A DNA stretch of 64,000 bases. It comes from JACVRW01 sp963728155. GTDB lineage: Bacteria > Actinomycetota > Thermoleophilia > Solirubrobacterales > Thermoleophilaceae. Position numbers and translations under genes: made by a program. A model generated the notes under the pieces. It had not been told where the DNA came from. It made no database searches and saw only the letters and a program-made list of their open reading frames with translations. The stretch spans positions 186,001-250,000 of the forward strand of contig CAVSJF010000007.1 in the NCBI GenBank assembly GCA_963728155.1, in the 5' to 3' direction. Below, one piece after another: positions 1 through 8,305 of this stretch; within the stretch, counting starts at the first letter, position 1, and every line of letters starts with the position of its first letter.

Positions 1-480
1 GCCGAAGGCGATGTTGTCGTAGATCGACTTGGGGAACGGGTTGGGCTTCTGGAAGACCATGCCGATCCGCTTGCGCACCTCGACGGCGTCGACGTCGGGG
101 CCGTAGAGGTCCTGGCCGTGGTAGATGACCTTGCCCTCGACGCGCGCGCCGTGGGGATCAGGTCGTTCATGCGGTTCAGGCACGCGGATCAGGGTGGACT
201 TGCCGCAGCCCGAGGGCCCGATCAGCGCGGTGATCTCGTTCTTGCCGATGTCGAAGGTGACGCCGCGCACGGCCGGCTTGGGCGCCGTAGGAGACCTGGA
301 CGTCCTCGAGGCCGAAGATCGCCTCACGCGCCGCGTTCGAGGCGGGGCGCGCCATCCACGGCGGGCGCTCCACTGGAGTCCGTCGCCGGAGCGAACGCCG
401 ATCGCGCTGGCTCAGGCCACGCTGGTTCCTGCTCGCTCTTGTCCTGCGGCTCGGTCACCGGTTCAGGCACTTTCGCTCAC
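1..480 (-). CDS. pstB: Phosphate ABC transporter ATP-binding protein PstB (partial, frameshifted)
   Basis: ATPase that drives high-affinity phosphate import by PstSCA at the inner face of the membrane. The conserved stretch starts with REAIFGLEDVQVSYGA. In a second frame it continues with the Walker A motif GPSGCGKST, then CLNRMNDLIP, and near the window edge the Q-loop region GMVFQKPNPFPKS. The rest lies outside the window. At least three single-base shifts break the frame (about 285, 182 and 155), one of them followed by a compensating shift. No single start is secure: a GTG directly after the pstA stop would give a low-complexity N-terminal extension, and an ATG near 373 or 355 would give a normal-length N-terminus. 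Last gene of the pstSCAB operon. Family identity is certain; the frame damage is probably sequencing error. Confidence 0.85.
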
Positions 481-1371
481 CTACCACTTCTGCTCGTATC
501 GGTTTCGTAGCCAGATCGCGACGCTGTTCATGGCCAGGAGCAGGATCATGAGCAGCAGGATGCCTGCGGCTGCGAGGGGCCGGTAGTCGTTCACGTCGTT
601 GGACGGCCGCGAGATCCAGTCGAAGATCTGGATCGGGCATCGCGGTGAAGTCGGAGTGAGGCCGTCCGGGTTGAAGGCGATGAAGGTGGCGGCGCCGACC
701 ACGATCAGCGGGGCGGTCTCGCCGATGGCGCGCGACAGGGCGAGGATCACGCCGGTGGCGATCCCGGGCATGGCGGCGGGCAGCACCTGCTTCCAGATCG
801 TCTGCCACTGCGTGGCGCCGAGCGCCATCGAGCCCTCGCGGATCGAGGGCGGCACCGCGCGGATGGCCTCGCGCCCGGCGATGATCACCACGGGGAGCAC
901 CAGCAGGCCGAGCGTCAGGCCGCCGGCGAGGACCACCGGACCGAGGCGACAGCGGGCCGCGCACCAGGAAGGCGAGCCCGAGGATGCCGTAGACGATCGA
1001 GGGCACCGCGGCGAGGTTCTGGATGTTCAGCTCGATGATGCGGTTGAACCACTTGGTGTCGTCGGCGTACTCCTCGAGGTAGATCGCGGTGGCCACGCCC
1101 ACGGGCACGATGAAGATCGCGCACACGCCCATCAGCCAGATCGTGCCCCACAGCGCCGCCTGGATCCCCGACTGGTCCGCGCTGATCGACGAGAAGCTGG
1201 TGATGAAGTCGATGTTGAGGCGGTCGGCGCCGTCCTTGACCACGTCGTAGAGCAGGACGCCGAGCAAGAGCACCGAGATGCCGATGCAGACCAGAAGCGC
1301 GGCCCGGAAGGCGGTGTCCTTGGTGCGACGCGCGGCCGATGGCTGGCCAATCGCTTGGCCTGGGCGCTCAC
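481..1371 (-). CDS. pstA: Phosphate ABC transporter permease PstA (frameshifted)
   Basis: Membrane permease subunit of the phosphate importer. The N-terminal part has a strong transmembrane segment (about residues 22-42) followed by the PstA/PstC-type sequence ATAIYLEEYADD, then NLAAVPSIVYGILGLAFLV. The C-terminal half contains the EAA-like loop region MALGATQWQTIWKQVLPAA and ends RNRYEQKW. The reading frame shifts near the N-terminus (about 1330), in the middle (about 945) and around 640, so three frames must be joined. The GTG start overlaps the TGA stop of pstC by 4 bp, which indicates translational coupling. All domains expected for PstA can be found when the frames are combined. Confidence 0.88.
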
Positions 1372-2317
1372 TCGTACACCTGCCGGTACTTGCGCACGAA
1401 GCGGATCGAGATGAGGTTGATGACCAGAGTGATGACGAACAGCGTGGTCCCACGGCGAAGATGGTCTTGTAGGCGATCGATCCGGTGGCGATGTCGCCCT
1501 TGGCCGTGGAGGCGATGAAGGCGGTCATCGTCTCCATGGACTTGAACAGGTTCAAGCCCCACTGGGGCTGCAGGCCGGCGGCGATCACCACGACCATCGT
1601 CTCGCCTACGGCACGGGAGAAGCCGAGGACGACCGACGCGACGATTCCGGACAGAGCGGCGGGAAACACCACGCGCAGGGTCGTCTGGATCTTGGCGGCG
1701 CCGAGTCCGAAGGCTCCCTCGCGCAGCGAACCTGGGGGACCGCCGACATCGAGTCCTCGGAGATCGAGGCCACGGTGGGCACGATCAGGAAGCCGATGAT
1801 GATGCCGGCCGCGAGGCCGTTGAAAATGCCGACATCCGAGCCGAACAGGCCTCGCAGGATCTCCGGCGTGAAGAAGGTGAGGGCGAAGTAGCCGAACACA
1901 ATCGTGGGCACGCCCGCCAGCAGCTCGAGGATCGGCTTGATCACCTTGCGCACGCGCGGGTTGCGCGTACTCGCTGAGGTAGATCGCTGCGGCCAGACCA
2001 AGCGGCACCGCCACCACCATGCCCACCAAGCTGATCAGCATCGTTCCCAGCACCAGCGGCAGCACGCCGAAGGACGCCGGCTCGAACAGAGGCGACCACT
2101 CGGTGCCGAACAGGTAGTCGCCACGCCGACTTCGCCGAAGAAGGTGATCGTCTCGCCGACGAGCGACAGGACGATGCCCGTTGTGGTCAGGACCGAGATC
2201 AGGGCGGCCAGGATCAGCAGAGCCTTGATCATGTCCTCGCCCCAGCGGCGGCGAGCCGCGCGGAGGCTGGGTGCCTCCGCGCGGCCGCGTCGCTGCGGTT
2301 GTGGAAGCGGCTTCCAC
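1368..2317 (-). CDS. pstC: Phosphate ABC transporter permease PstC (frameshifted)
   Basis: Second permease subunit of the Pst phosphate importer. Recognisable parts are the first membrane helix MIKALLILAALISVLTTTGI, the segment LGTMLISLVGMVVAVPLGLA with AAIYLSEYAQ, then ELLAGVPTIVFGYFALTFF, and the permease loop GLGAAKIQTTLRVVFPAA with GFSRAVGETMVVVIAAG. It ends FVRKYRQVYE. About four frame breaks occur (near 2270, 2125, 1965, 1730 and 1450). The GTG at 2317 directly follows the pstS stop and starts a short basic N-terminus; the ATG at 2232 is a fallback start. The stop overlaps pstA. Assignment as PstC rests on the gene order and the ETMVVVIAAG region. Confidence 0.87.
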
Positions 2318-3254
2318 CTAGCTCCCGAGCGCCGTCTTGGCCTCGTCGGCCTGGCTCTCGTTCATGCGGGACGATCTGCGATGCCTCGGCGATGGCCTGG
2401 TAGTTCTCGACCACGTAGTCGACGAACGCCTTGACCTCGGGCCGCTTGAGCGCCTTATCGCTCGGATACATGAACAGCGGGCGCGAGAGCGGCTTGTAGC
2501 TCGCCGCTCTGGATCGCATCGGAGGCGGGCTTGATGCAGCCGCTTCCGGCATCGATGCCGACCAGGTTCAGCTTGTCCTGGTTCTGCTCGTAGTAGGAGA
2601 AGCCGAAGTAGCCGAGGCCGCCCGGCTCGCCGGTAACACCCTGGACGAGCACGTTGTCGTCCTCGGAGGGCTGGTAGTCCTTGCGTGTCACGCCCTCCTC
2701 GCCGTTGATCTCGTCGGTGAAGAAGTCGAAGGTGCCCGAGTCGGTGCCGGGCCCGAACAGGCTCAGCTCGGTGTCGGGCAGCTTGGGATCGATCTCGCTC
2801 AGGTTCGTGATCTTCGAGCCCTCGTTCCATAGCTCCTTGAGCTGCTCGACCGTCATGCAGTCGACCTTGAGTCAGGGTTGGTCACCACCGAGATCCCGTC
2901 GTTGGCCACCTGGATCTCCTTGTAGGTGACGTTGTTCTTCTCGCAGATCGGGACTTCTTCGTCGTCCTTGATGGGTCGCGAGGCGTCGGAGATGTCGGTC
3001 TCGCCGGCGCAGAACTTCTCGAAGCCGCCGCCGGTACCCGAGGTCCCGACCGTGATCTTCACGTCCGGGTTCTGGGCCTGGAACTCTTCGGCTGCCGCCT
3101 GGGCGAACGGGCCGACCGTGCTCGATCCGTCGATGCGGATCTTGCCGGAGAGGTCGCCTCCCCCTCTGCCGCCGCTCGATTCTTCATCCTCGCCGCAGGC
3201 GGCGGCGCCGATCGCCAAAGCCCCGCAGGCCGCGAACGTGAGGAGCTTTCGCAT
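2318..3254 (-). CDS. pstS: Phosphate-binding lipoprotein PstS (frameshifted)
   Basis: Extracytoplasmic phosphate receptor that feeds PstCAB. It begins MRKLLTFAACGALAIGAAAC, a lipoprotein signal with the lipidated Cys at residue 20, followed by a Ser/Gly-rich linker. Mature-domain motifs are KIRIDGSSTVGPFAQAAAEE, TVGTSGTGGGFEKFCAGETD and ISDASRPIKDDE, all typical of PstS phosphate-ligand loops. Later GPGTDSGTFDFF and GYFGFSYYEQN match the second lobe. The frame breaks near 2865, 2505 and 2365. A strong ribosome site (AAGGAGAGG) lies 6 nt before the ATG. An array of 11-nt repeats upstream (3322-3365) resembles a PHO box and probably makes this the phosphate-starvation-induced first gene of the operon. 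Confidence 0.92.
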
Positions 3255-3308
3255 GGGTCCTCTCCTTATGGTTTCGTCGTTCATGTCGGCGCGGACTCTC
3301 GACTGCGG

Positions 3309-3684
3309 TCAGCCGGAGTCTGTTACCGACCTGTGCCCGTCTTGTGAAAAAGGTGTGAAGCGGTATCCGAAGCCGAAATGGGTGTGGATGAAGCGGCTGC
3401 CCGGGCACGGCCTCGGCGAGCTTCTGGCGCAGCTTGCCGACGTACACGTCGACGGAGCGGTCGGCCTTGCGGTAGTGCTCGCCCCACACGACGGCGTACA
3501 GCTCGGCGCGCGACACGATGCGGCCCTGGCGCTCGGCCAGCGCCGTCAGGAGCTGGAGCTCTCGCACGGTGAGCGGCAGAGGTGTGCCCATCGCCAGCGC
3601 GGTGAACTCGTCCGGGCGGATCTCCAGGTCGCCCGCGTGTAGAACGTGACCGGCTGCGTCCATGCCCGTGGTCGCTGCTTCCAT
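3309..3684 (-). CDS. PhoB/OmpR-type winged-helix DNA-binding protein without a receiver domain
   Basis: About 125 residues. Nearly the whole protein is an OmpR/PhoB-type C-terminal winged helix: GDLEIRPDEF, LTVRELQLLTALAERQGRIV, SRAELYAVVWG, RSVDVYVGKLRQKL, and after one frame break near 3395 the family end IHTHFGFGYRF. No phosphoacceptor receiver domain precedes it. The ATG at 3684 is chosen because the ATG at 3705 overlaps a likely -10 box (CAGGAT). It shares this domain with the full-length regulator encoded divergently at 3802. It is the first gene before pstS and is flanked by both PHO-box-like arrays, so a role in phosphate control is likely. It could act as a truncated PhoB-like activator or competitor; which one is unknown. 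Confidence 0.75.
3322..3365 (-). promoter_or_regulatory. PHO-box-like operator upstream of pstS: four 11-nt direct repeats
   Basis: Read on the plus strand, four consecutive 11-mers begin GTTACC, GTGCCC, GTGAAA and GTGAAG at 3322, 3333, 3344 and 3355, an exact 11-bp period. On the minus strand, the direction of pstS, the units start near TTCACA, TTCACA, GGCACA and GTAACA. PhoB/PhoP-type regulators bind 11-bp-spaced direct repeats (E. coli CTGTCAT boxes; Streptomyces GTTCACC boxes). The array lies inside the 3' end of the upstream winged-helix gene and about 70 bp before pstS. Confidence 0.65.
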
Positions 3685-3719
3685 GGATGCCGAGCCTCCC
3701 AGCATCCTGCGAAAAGTCC

Positions 3720-3763
3720 GTTACCGCGCCGTTGCCGAGCTGTGAAGAAGCTGTAAAGCAGTC
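3720..3763 (-). promoter_or_regulatory. Second PHO-box-like array between the divergent regulator genes
   Basis: Four 11-mers start at 3720 (GTTACC), 3731 (GTTGCC), 3742 (GTGAAG) and 3753 (GTAAAG), the same order and 11-bp period as the pstS array. It lies 36-79 bp upstream of the winged-helix gene start, and a CAGGAT -10-like box follows 11 nt after the last repeat in that direction. It also lies upstream of the response regulator at 3802. This suggests autoregulation of the Pho-type regulators. Confidence 0.6.
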
Positions 3764-3801
3764 GCGTGCGCGCCCGGGGAGCCGCGTACACTCGGCTCCA
3801 G

Positions 3802-4584
3802 ATGTCGGATATGCGTCTCGCGATTCTCGACTCCGACTCGGGATTCGTCCGCGTGCTGGTCAAGCGCGCGGGGGATCTGGGGTGGCAGTACCGGCGTCTC
3901 GAAGCTGCTCCTCGCACCGAGGACTTCATCGCCATGCGCGTGAACGCGCTGGTGGTCGACCTCACGCTGCTGGGCCCGGGAGCGTGGGAGTTCCTCGAGC
4001 GGGTCTCCGAGACGCTGCCCGGGCTGGGCATCGTGGTCTGCACCGGACGCTCGAGCGTCTCGCAACGCGTCCGCGGCCTCCGCATGGGGGCCGACGACTG
4101 GGTGACCAAGCCCTGCCACCCCGAGGAGGTGCTGGCTCGGGTCGAGGCCGTGGTCAGGCGCCGCAAGCGCGCCTCCGCGCGCGTGGACACCGGTCCGCTG
4201 GTGGCCGGGGAGCTCGAGATCAGGGCCGATCAGTTCCAGGCCTTCGTTCGCGGAACGAGCATCGATCTCACCCGGCGCGAGTTCGAGGTGCTGCAGCTGC
4301 TCGCCCAGGCCAAGGGCAAGGTGCTGCAGCGCGAGGAGATCTACCAGGCGGTCTGGGGCTACGCGATGGCCCACGGCGACCGCTCGGTCGACGTGTTCAT
4401 CCGCAAGGTGCGCCAGAAGCTCGAGCAGGCGTCGCCCGACTGCGACTACATCCACACGCACTTCGGCGTGGGCTACCGCTTCGAGCCCGAAGGCCGTTCG
4501 CAGGCGCCAGGGCCGGCGCCGATCGCTCAGGACGGGCTGCCGGTGGAGCCCGGCGCCGAGTTGCTGGCGGGCGAGAGCCTCTAG
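3802..4584 (+). CDS. Response regulator, OmpR/PhoB family
   Basis: 260 residues. N-terminal receiver domain (about 1-120) with acidic pocket DSD at 10-12, likely phosphoacceptor Asp53 in VVDLTL, conserved Thr81 and Lys103 in DDWVTKP. C-terminal winged helix (about 140-235) with LTRREFEVLQLLAQ, RSVDVFIRKVRQKLEQ and the family end YIHTHFGVGYRFEPEG. No partner histidine kinase is seen in the window. A TACACT box at 3787-3792 is 9 nt before the ATG, so the transcript is almost leaderless. Divergent from the receiver-less paralogous regulator and the pst operon, with a PHO-box-like array between them, so PhoP-like control of phosphate uptake is the best inference. Confidence 0.9.
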   Translation: MSDMRLAILDSDSGFVRVLVKRAGDLGWQYRRLEAAPRTEDFIAMRVNALVVDLTLLGPGAWEFLERVSETLPGLGIVVCTGRSSVSQRVRGLRMGADDWVTKPCHPEEVLARVEAVVRRRKRASARVDTGPLVAGELEIRADQFQAFVRGTSIDLTRREFEVLQLLAQAKGKVLQREEIYQAVWGYAMAHGDRSVDVFIRKVRQKLEQASPDCDYIHTHFGVGYRFEPEGRSQAPGPAPIAQDGLPVEPGAELLAGESL

Positions 4585-5340
4585 CTACGCCGCGGCCACG
4601 GCGGGCCGCGCGGAGATGCCGCTTTGCAGCAACCGGCGCGGGGCGGTCGTGACCAACCTGCCGGCCACCGCCCGCGGCACTCCGGCCTCGAGCAGCGCTC
4701 GCCGCGCCCGGGCCAGGGCGGGCGGCCGAGTGGGCCCGTGAGCGTCGGAGGCGATCACGTCCACCAGTCCCTCGCGGATCAGGCGCCAGCCCGCCGCGGC
4801 GGCCTCGGCGCCGTGATCGCCGGTCAGCGACTGGGCGTTGAGCTGGGCCAGTGAGCCGGCCTCGAGCTCGCGGCGCAGCCCGCCCGCATCGTCGAGGGCG
4901 GCGTCGGCACTGCGTTCGGGGTGGGCGATCAGCACGCCGAAGCCCCGGTCGCGCAGCTCCGCGGTGGCGGCGTGAAAGGCGGCGCCGACGCCCTCGAAGG
5001 GGGCCTCGACCAGCAGCCAGCGGGCGTCGGGCGGTCCCTGCGCGAGCAGCTCGAGCTCGTACTGGCTCAGCGAACCGACCACGTCGTGCCCCAACTCCCC
5101 GCCGCAGAGGACCTCGAGGGGCAGACTGAACGCGGCCAGGACGGAGCGCAGCTCGCAGGTGCGGTGAAGGATCTCCGCGGCGTCGACCGTGCCGAGGTCG
5201 AAGCGAACGTGCGGAGTGGCCACCACGGTGTCGGTGCCCTCGGCCACCGCGGCCCGTGCCAGGTAGAGGCTCTCCGAGAGATCGGCGGGGCCGTCGTCGA
5301 TGCCGGGCAGGAGATGGAAATGCAGGTCGGCTGACTTCAT
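4585..5340 (-). CDS. PHP-domain phosphatase, CpsB/YwqE-like
   Basis: 251 residues. The PHP metal site is clear: DLHFHLLPGIDDGP at the N-terminus, TPHV, GGEL, IAHPER and SDAHG near the C-terminus. These are the marks of the CpsB/CapC/YwqE family of manganese-dependent tyrosine-protein phosphatases that control polysaccharide synthesis kinases. No capsule genes or BY-kinase are adjacent, so the physiological substrate is unknown. The ATG at 5340 is preferred to the GTG at 5358 because GGAGGTG stands directly before it. Convergent with the response regulator, with the two stops adjacent. Confidence 0.85.
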   Translation of the reverse strand: MKSADLHFHLLPGIDDGPADLSESLYLARAAVAEGTDTVVATPHVRFDLGTVDAAEILHRTCELRSVLAAFSLPLEVLCGGELGHDVVGSLSQYELELLAQGPPDARWLLVEAPFEGVGAAFHAATAELRDRGFGVLIAHPERSADAALDDAGGLRRELEAGSLAQLNAQSLTGDHGAEAAAAGWRLIREGLVDVIASDAHGPTRPPALARARRALLEAGVPRAVAGRLVTTAPRRLLQSGISARPAVAAA

Positions 5341-5386
5341 CACCTCCAGCTTCGGCACGCGACGGGCGGACCCGGTGACCTACCTG

Positions 5387-5401
5387 TAAACGCCGTGTTT
5401 A
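5387..5401. promoter_or_regulatory. Perfect inverted repeat between divergent genes
   Basis: TAAAC-GCCGT-GTTTA is a 5-bp inverted repeat with a 5-nt spacer, in the 98-bp gap between the PHP phosphatase and the cupredoxin gene. The position fits a repressor or activator site, but no cognate regulator is identified. Confidence 0.3.
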
Positions 5402-5438
5402 GCGCCGGTGAAGCCGGTTGCCATACTTCGCCGCCGCG

Positions 5439-5912
5439 ATGTCGAATCAACAGCGAATTGCTCTGATCGTCGCTGCCCTGGTCGTCGCGGTCGTCGCCTT
5501 TGTGATCGCTTGGCCCGGCAATGACGACGAGCCCGACGGCGCCGAATTCTCCCCGGCGCAGACTGAGACCAGCGGCGACTCCGCCCAGCCGCAGGCGACC
5601 ACGGACACCGAGCCGCCTGAGCCGCCCAAGCCGAAGGTCACCCGGATCAACATCAAGGGTGGGGCGGTGGCCGGCGGCGCCAAGACGATCGACGTGAAGA
5701 AGGGCGACACCGTACGGATCGTCGTAACCGCTGACGCGCCCGATGACATTCATCTGCACGGATATGACATCGAGCGCGAAGTGGCGCCGGGACAACCCGG
5801 GCGCTTCCGCTTCAAGGCCAACGCCGAAGGGGCGTTCGAGATCGAGAGCCACGTCGCCGAGGACGCCGGCCTCGACGCGCTGGTCGCCCGCCTGGTCGTC
5901 TCGCCTTCGTGA
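5439..5912 (+). CDS. Membrane-anchored cupredoxin-like protein
   Basis: 157 residues. It starts MSNQQR, then one transmembrane segment (about 7-26), then a Glu/Pro/Thr-rich linker, then a beta-rich cupredoxin-like domain (about 65-157) with KKGDTVRIVVTADAPDDIHL, HGYDIER and a final YSP-like beta strand region. A likely metal-ligand His occurs in HLHGYD, but the usual C-terminal Cys/Met cluster is not present, so copper binding is uncertain. The next gene starts within its stop codon (GTGA overlap), which shows it is made together with a polytopic membrane protein. Confidence 0.7.
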   Translation: MSNQQRIALIVAALVVAVVAFVIAWPGNDDEPDGAEFSPAQTETSGDSAQPQATTDTEPPEPPKPKVTRINIKGGAVAGGAKTIDVKKGDTVRIVVTADAPDDIHLHGYDIEREVAPGQPGRFRFKANAEGAFEIESHVAEDAGLDALVARLVVSPS

Positions 5913-7279
5913 TCATCATCGCCCACGGGCTCGTGGCCCGATCCGATCTCCCCATCCCGGAGTGGCTCTTCGGCTGGGCGGCGGCGATGGTGCTCGTGGT
6001 TTCCTTCGTCGCCCTGGCCGTGCTGTGGCCCGAGCCGAAGCTTCAGACCGAGCACTGGCGTCCATTGCCGGGCGGGGTCGGGCGAGTGCTGGCGTCACGC
6101 CCGCTCGAGATCCTCTGCGGGGCCATCGGCGCTGGGCTGCTGCTGGTGCTCGTGTACGCCGGCCTGTGGGGCACGCAGAGCTCGACGGCCAACCTCGCGC
6201 CGACCTTCGTCTACGTGATCTTCTGGCTGGCCCTGGTGCCCGCCAGCGTGCTGTTCGGCGACGTGTTCAGGGCCTTCAACCCGTGGCGCGCCATCGGCCG
6301 GGTGGTGGGCTGGGTGGCGGCCAAGGCGTCACCCGGGGGCCTACCCGCCCCGCTGGCGTACCCGGAGCGCGTGGGTCACTGGCCCGCCGCGGCGGGGATC
6401 TTTGCCTTCGCGGTGATGGAGCTGGTGGTGTCGAACGGCGACCAGCCCCAGACCGTGGCCATCGCCGCGCTCGTCTACTCGGCGCTGACCTTCGTGGCCA
6501 TGGCCCTCTACGGGGTCGAGACCTGGATCACCCGGGGCGAGGCCTACTCGGTCTACTTCAACCTCTTCTCGCGGCTGTCGCCGGTGGAGACACGCGACGG
6601 TGTCGTAGGCCTGCGCCGGCCCCTGAGCGGGCTCGCCGACCTCAAGGCCGGCGCAGGCACCGTGCCCCTGCTGGCGGTGATGATCGGCTCGGTCACCTTC
6701 GACGGCGCCGCCGAGGCGCCGGTCTGGACGGGCATCGCCCCGGACATCGCGCGCTTCTGGCAAGACGTCGGCCTCTCGCCCCAGAACGCGCTCGAGCTGA
6801 CCTTCCTGATCGGGTTGGTCGCCGCGATCTTGCTCGTCTACGGCTTCTACCGGCTCGGGATCCTCGGAGCGCAGAGCGTCGGCGGGGGCTTCACCACCCA
6901 GCGGCTGGCCCGCGCGTTCGTGCACACGCTCGTGCCGATCGCGCTGGCCTACGTGTCCGCGCACTACTTCACCCTGCTGCTCTTCCAGGGCCAGGCCGTC
7001 GGCTTCCTGGCCTCCGACCCGCTGGGCGACGGCTCGAACCTGTTCGGCACCTCGGACAGCCAGATCGACTACACGCTGGTGGGCGCGAACGCGACCTGGT
7101 ACTGGCAGGTGGGCTTCATCGTCACCGGGCACGTGGCCGGCCTGACGCTGGCTCACGATCGCGCGCTGGCGCTCTACGACAAGGCTCGCCTGGCCGTGCG
7201 CTCGCAGTACTGGATGCTCGCGGTGATGGTGGGCTTCACGAGCCTTGCTCTGTGGCTGCTCTCGCAGGCCAACGCCTGA
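5909..7279 (+). CDS. Polytopic membrane protein, fenitrothion-hydrolase (FedB)-like family
   Basis: 456 residues with about ten hydrophobic segments over the full length. I recognise the overall pattern of actinobacterial membrane proteins often labelled fenitrothion hydrolase: FGDVFRAFNPWRAIGR, GVETWITRGEAYSVYFNLFS and RLSPVETRDG. The enzymatic label comes from a single pesticide-degradation study of a related protein, so the true role is open; a transport or copper-related membrane role is equally possible. The GTG start overlaps the cupredoxin stop by 4 bp, implying translational coupling and a functional pair. The final helix region ends LLSQANA. Convergent with ppk2, only 17 bp away. Confidence 0.6.
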   Translation: MIIIAHGLVARSDLPIPEWLFGWAAAMVLVVSFVALAVLWPEPKLQTEHWRPLPGGVGRVLASRPLEILCGAIGAGLLLVLVYAGLWGTQSSTANLAPTFVYVIFWLALVPASVLFGDVFRAFNPWRAIGRVVGWVAAKASPGGLPAPLAYPERVGHWPAAAGIFAFAVMELVVSNGDQPQTVAIAALVYSALTFVAMALYGVETWITRGEAYSVYFNLFSRLSPVETRDGVVGLRRPLSGLADLKAGAGTVPLLAVMIGSVTFDGAAEAPVWTGIAPDIARFWQDVGLSPQNALELTFLIGLVAAILLVYGFYRLGILGAQSVGGGFTTQRLARAFVHTLVPIALAYVSAHYFTLLLFQGQAVGFLASDPLGDGSNLFGTSDSQIDYTLVGANATWYWQVGFIVTGHVAGLTLAHDRALALYDKARLAVRSQYWMLAVMVGFTSLALWLLSQANA

Positions 7280-7296
7280 CGCTTAGAGGCTGTCTC

Positions 7297-8127
7297 TCAG
7301 TACTTCCCGATGATCTCCGTGTTCGCGTCGCGCGGCGGGCGGTCGTAGTTCTCGTGGGGCGGGCGCTTGGGCAGCTCGATCGGATCGGGCAGCACGTCCT
7401 TGTACTCGATGCTGTCGAGCACGTGTCCGATGCAGTTGAGGCGGGCCCTGCGCTTGTCGTCTGACTCGACCGTGAACCACGGAGCCTCGGGCGTGTGGGT
7501 GTAGCGGAACATCTCGTCCTTGGCCCGCGAGTAGTCGACCCACATGTCGCGCGACTCGAGATCCATCGGGCTGAGCTTCCAGCGCTTGGTGGGATCCGCG
7601 GCGCGGTCCTGAAAGCGCCGCTCCTGCTCCTCGTCGCTGACCGAGAACCAGTACTTGCGAAGCAGGATCCCGTCGCGGACGAGCATCCGCTCGAGCTCCG
7701 GGCAGGTGTGCATGAAGTCGAAGTACTCGTCGTCGCTGCAGAAGCCCATCACCCGCTCGACGCCGGCCCGGTTGTACCAGGAGCGGTCGAACAGGACGAT
7801 CTCTCCCGCGGCGGGCAGATGCTCGATGTAGCGCTGGAAGTACCACTGCGTCTTCTCGGTCTCGCTCGGCGTTCCCAGCGCCACCACGCGGGCGCCGCGC
7901 GGGTTGAGCGGCTCGAGGATCCGCTTGATGGTGCCGCCCTTGCCGGCGGCGTCGCGACCCTCGAACACCAGCACCACTCGCAGGCCGGCGTGCTTGACCC
8001 AGTGCTGAAGCTTCACCAGCTCGAGCTGGAGGCGCTCCAGCTCCTTCTCGTACTTCTTCTTCTTGAGCTTCGAGGGGGAGGCCTCCCCGTCCTCGAGCTC
8101 GCCCGGCGCCGGCGTTTGCTTGCTCAT
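7297..8127 (-). CDS. ppk2: Polyphosphate kinase 2
   Basis: 276 residues. PPK2 enzymes transfer phosphate between polyphosphate and nucleotides. Visible motifs are the Walker A region FEGRDAAGKGGTIKR, the conserved GTPSETEKTQWYFQRYIEHL, the Walker-B-like FDRSWYNRAGVERVMGF, and WKLSPMDLESRDMW with YTHTPEAPW in the lid region. A single PPK2 domain of about 230 residues follows a Lys-rich N-terminus (KLKKKKYEKELERLQ). This architecture is typical of enzymes that phosphorylate nucleoside diphosphates. Start chosen at the ATG with AGGAG just upstream. With pstSCAB 4 kb away it adds to a phosphate-related neighbourhood. Confidence 0.93.
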   Translation of the reverse strand: MSKQTPAPGELEDGEASPSKLKKKKYEKELERLQLELVKLQHWVKHAGLRVVLVFEGRDAAGKGGTIKRILEPLNPRGARVVALGTPSETEKTQWYFQRYIEHLPAAGEIVLFDRSWYNRAGVERVMGFCSDDEYFDFMHTCPELERMLVRDGILLRKYWFSVSDEEQERRFQDRAADPTKRWKLSPMDLESRDMWVDYSRAKDEMFRYTHTPEAPWFTVESDDKRRARLNCIGHVLDSIEYKDVLPDPIELPKRPPHENYDRPPRDANTEIIGKY

Positions 8128-8173
8128 GCTCCTAGATGTGCCCAGCCTGCGCGGCCTGGCAACATTGACCGGG

Positions 8174-8305
8174 ATGATCCTCATCGCGCACGCCGGCCAC
8201 GTGCTCACCACGATCGCCTACTTCGTCCCGGTGGTGGGGTTCCTGGTTTGGCTGGCCGTGACTCAGATCAGGGAGCGGCGCCGGGCTCAGCGCCCGCCCA
8301 CGTAG
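8174..8305 (+). CDS. Small single-pass membrane protein
   Basis: 43 residues: MILIAHAGHVLTTIAYFVP opens into a strong hydrophobic segment (about 12-30) and ends in a basic tail (RERRRAQR). Divergent from ppk2 by 46 bp, and its 3' end overlaps the beta-propeller gene by 19 bp. Similar short one-helix proteins are common in actinobacteria, but I do not recognise a named family. Confidence 0.5.
   Translation: MILIAHAGHVLTTIAYFVPVVGFLVWLAVTQIRERRRAQRPPT

Noticed and set aside
1..3254. Pst operon as true pseudogenes
   Set aside because: All four genes keep full conserved sequence in alternating frames, with intact operators and overlaps, so sequencing indels are more likely than decay.
3322..3365. 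Repeat array as a riboswitch or attenuator
   Set aside because: The 11-bp periodic direct repeats lack stems; a protein-binding operator explains them better.
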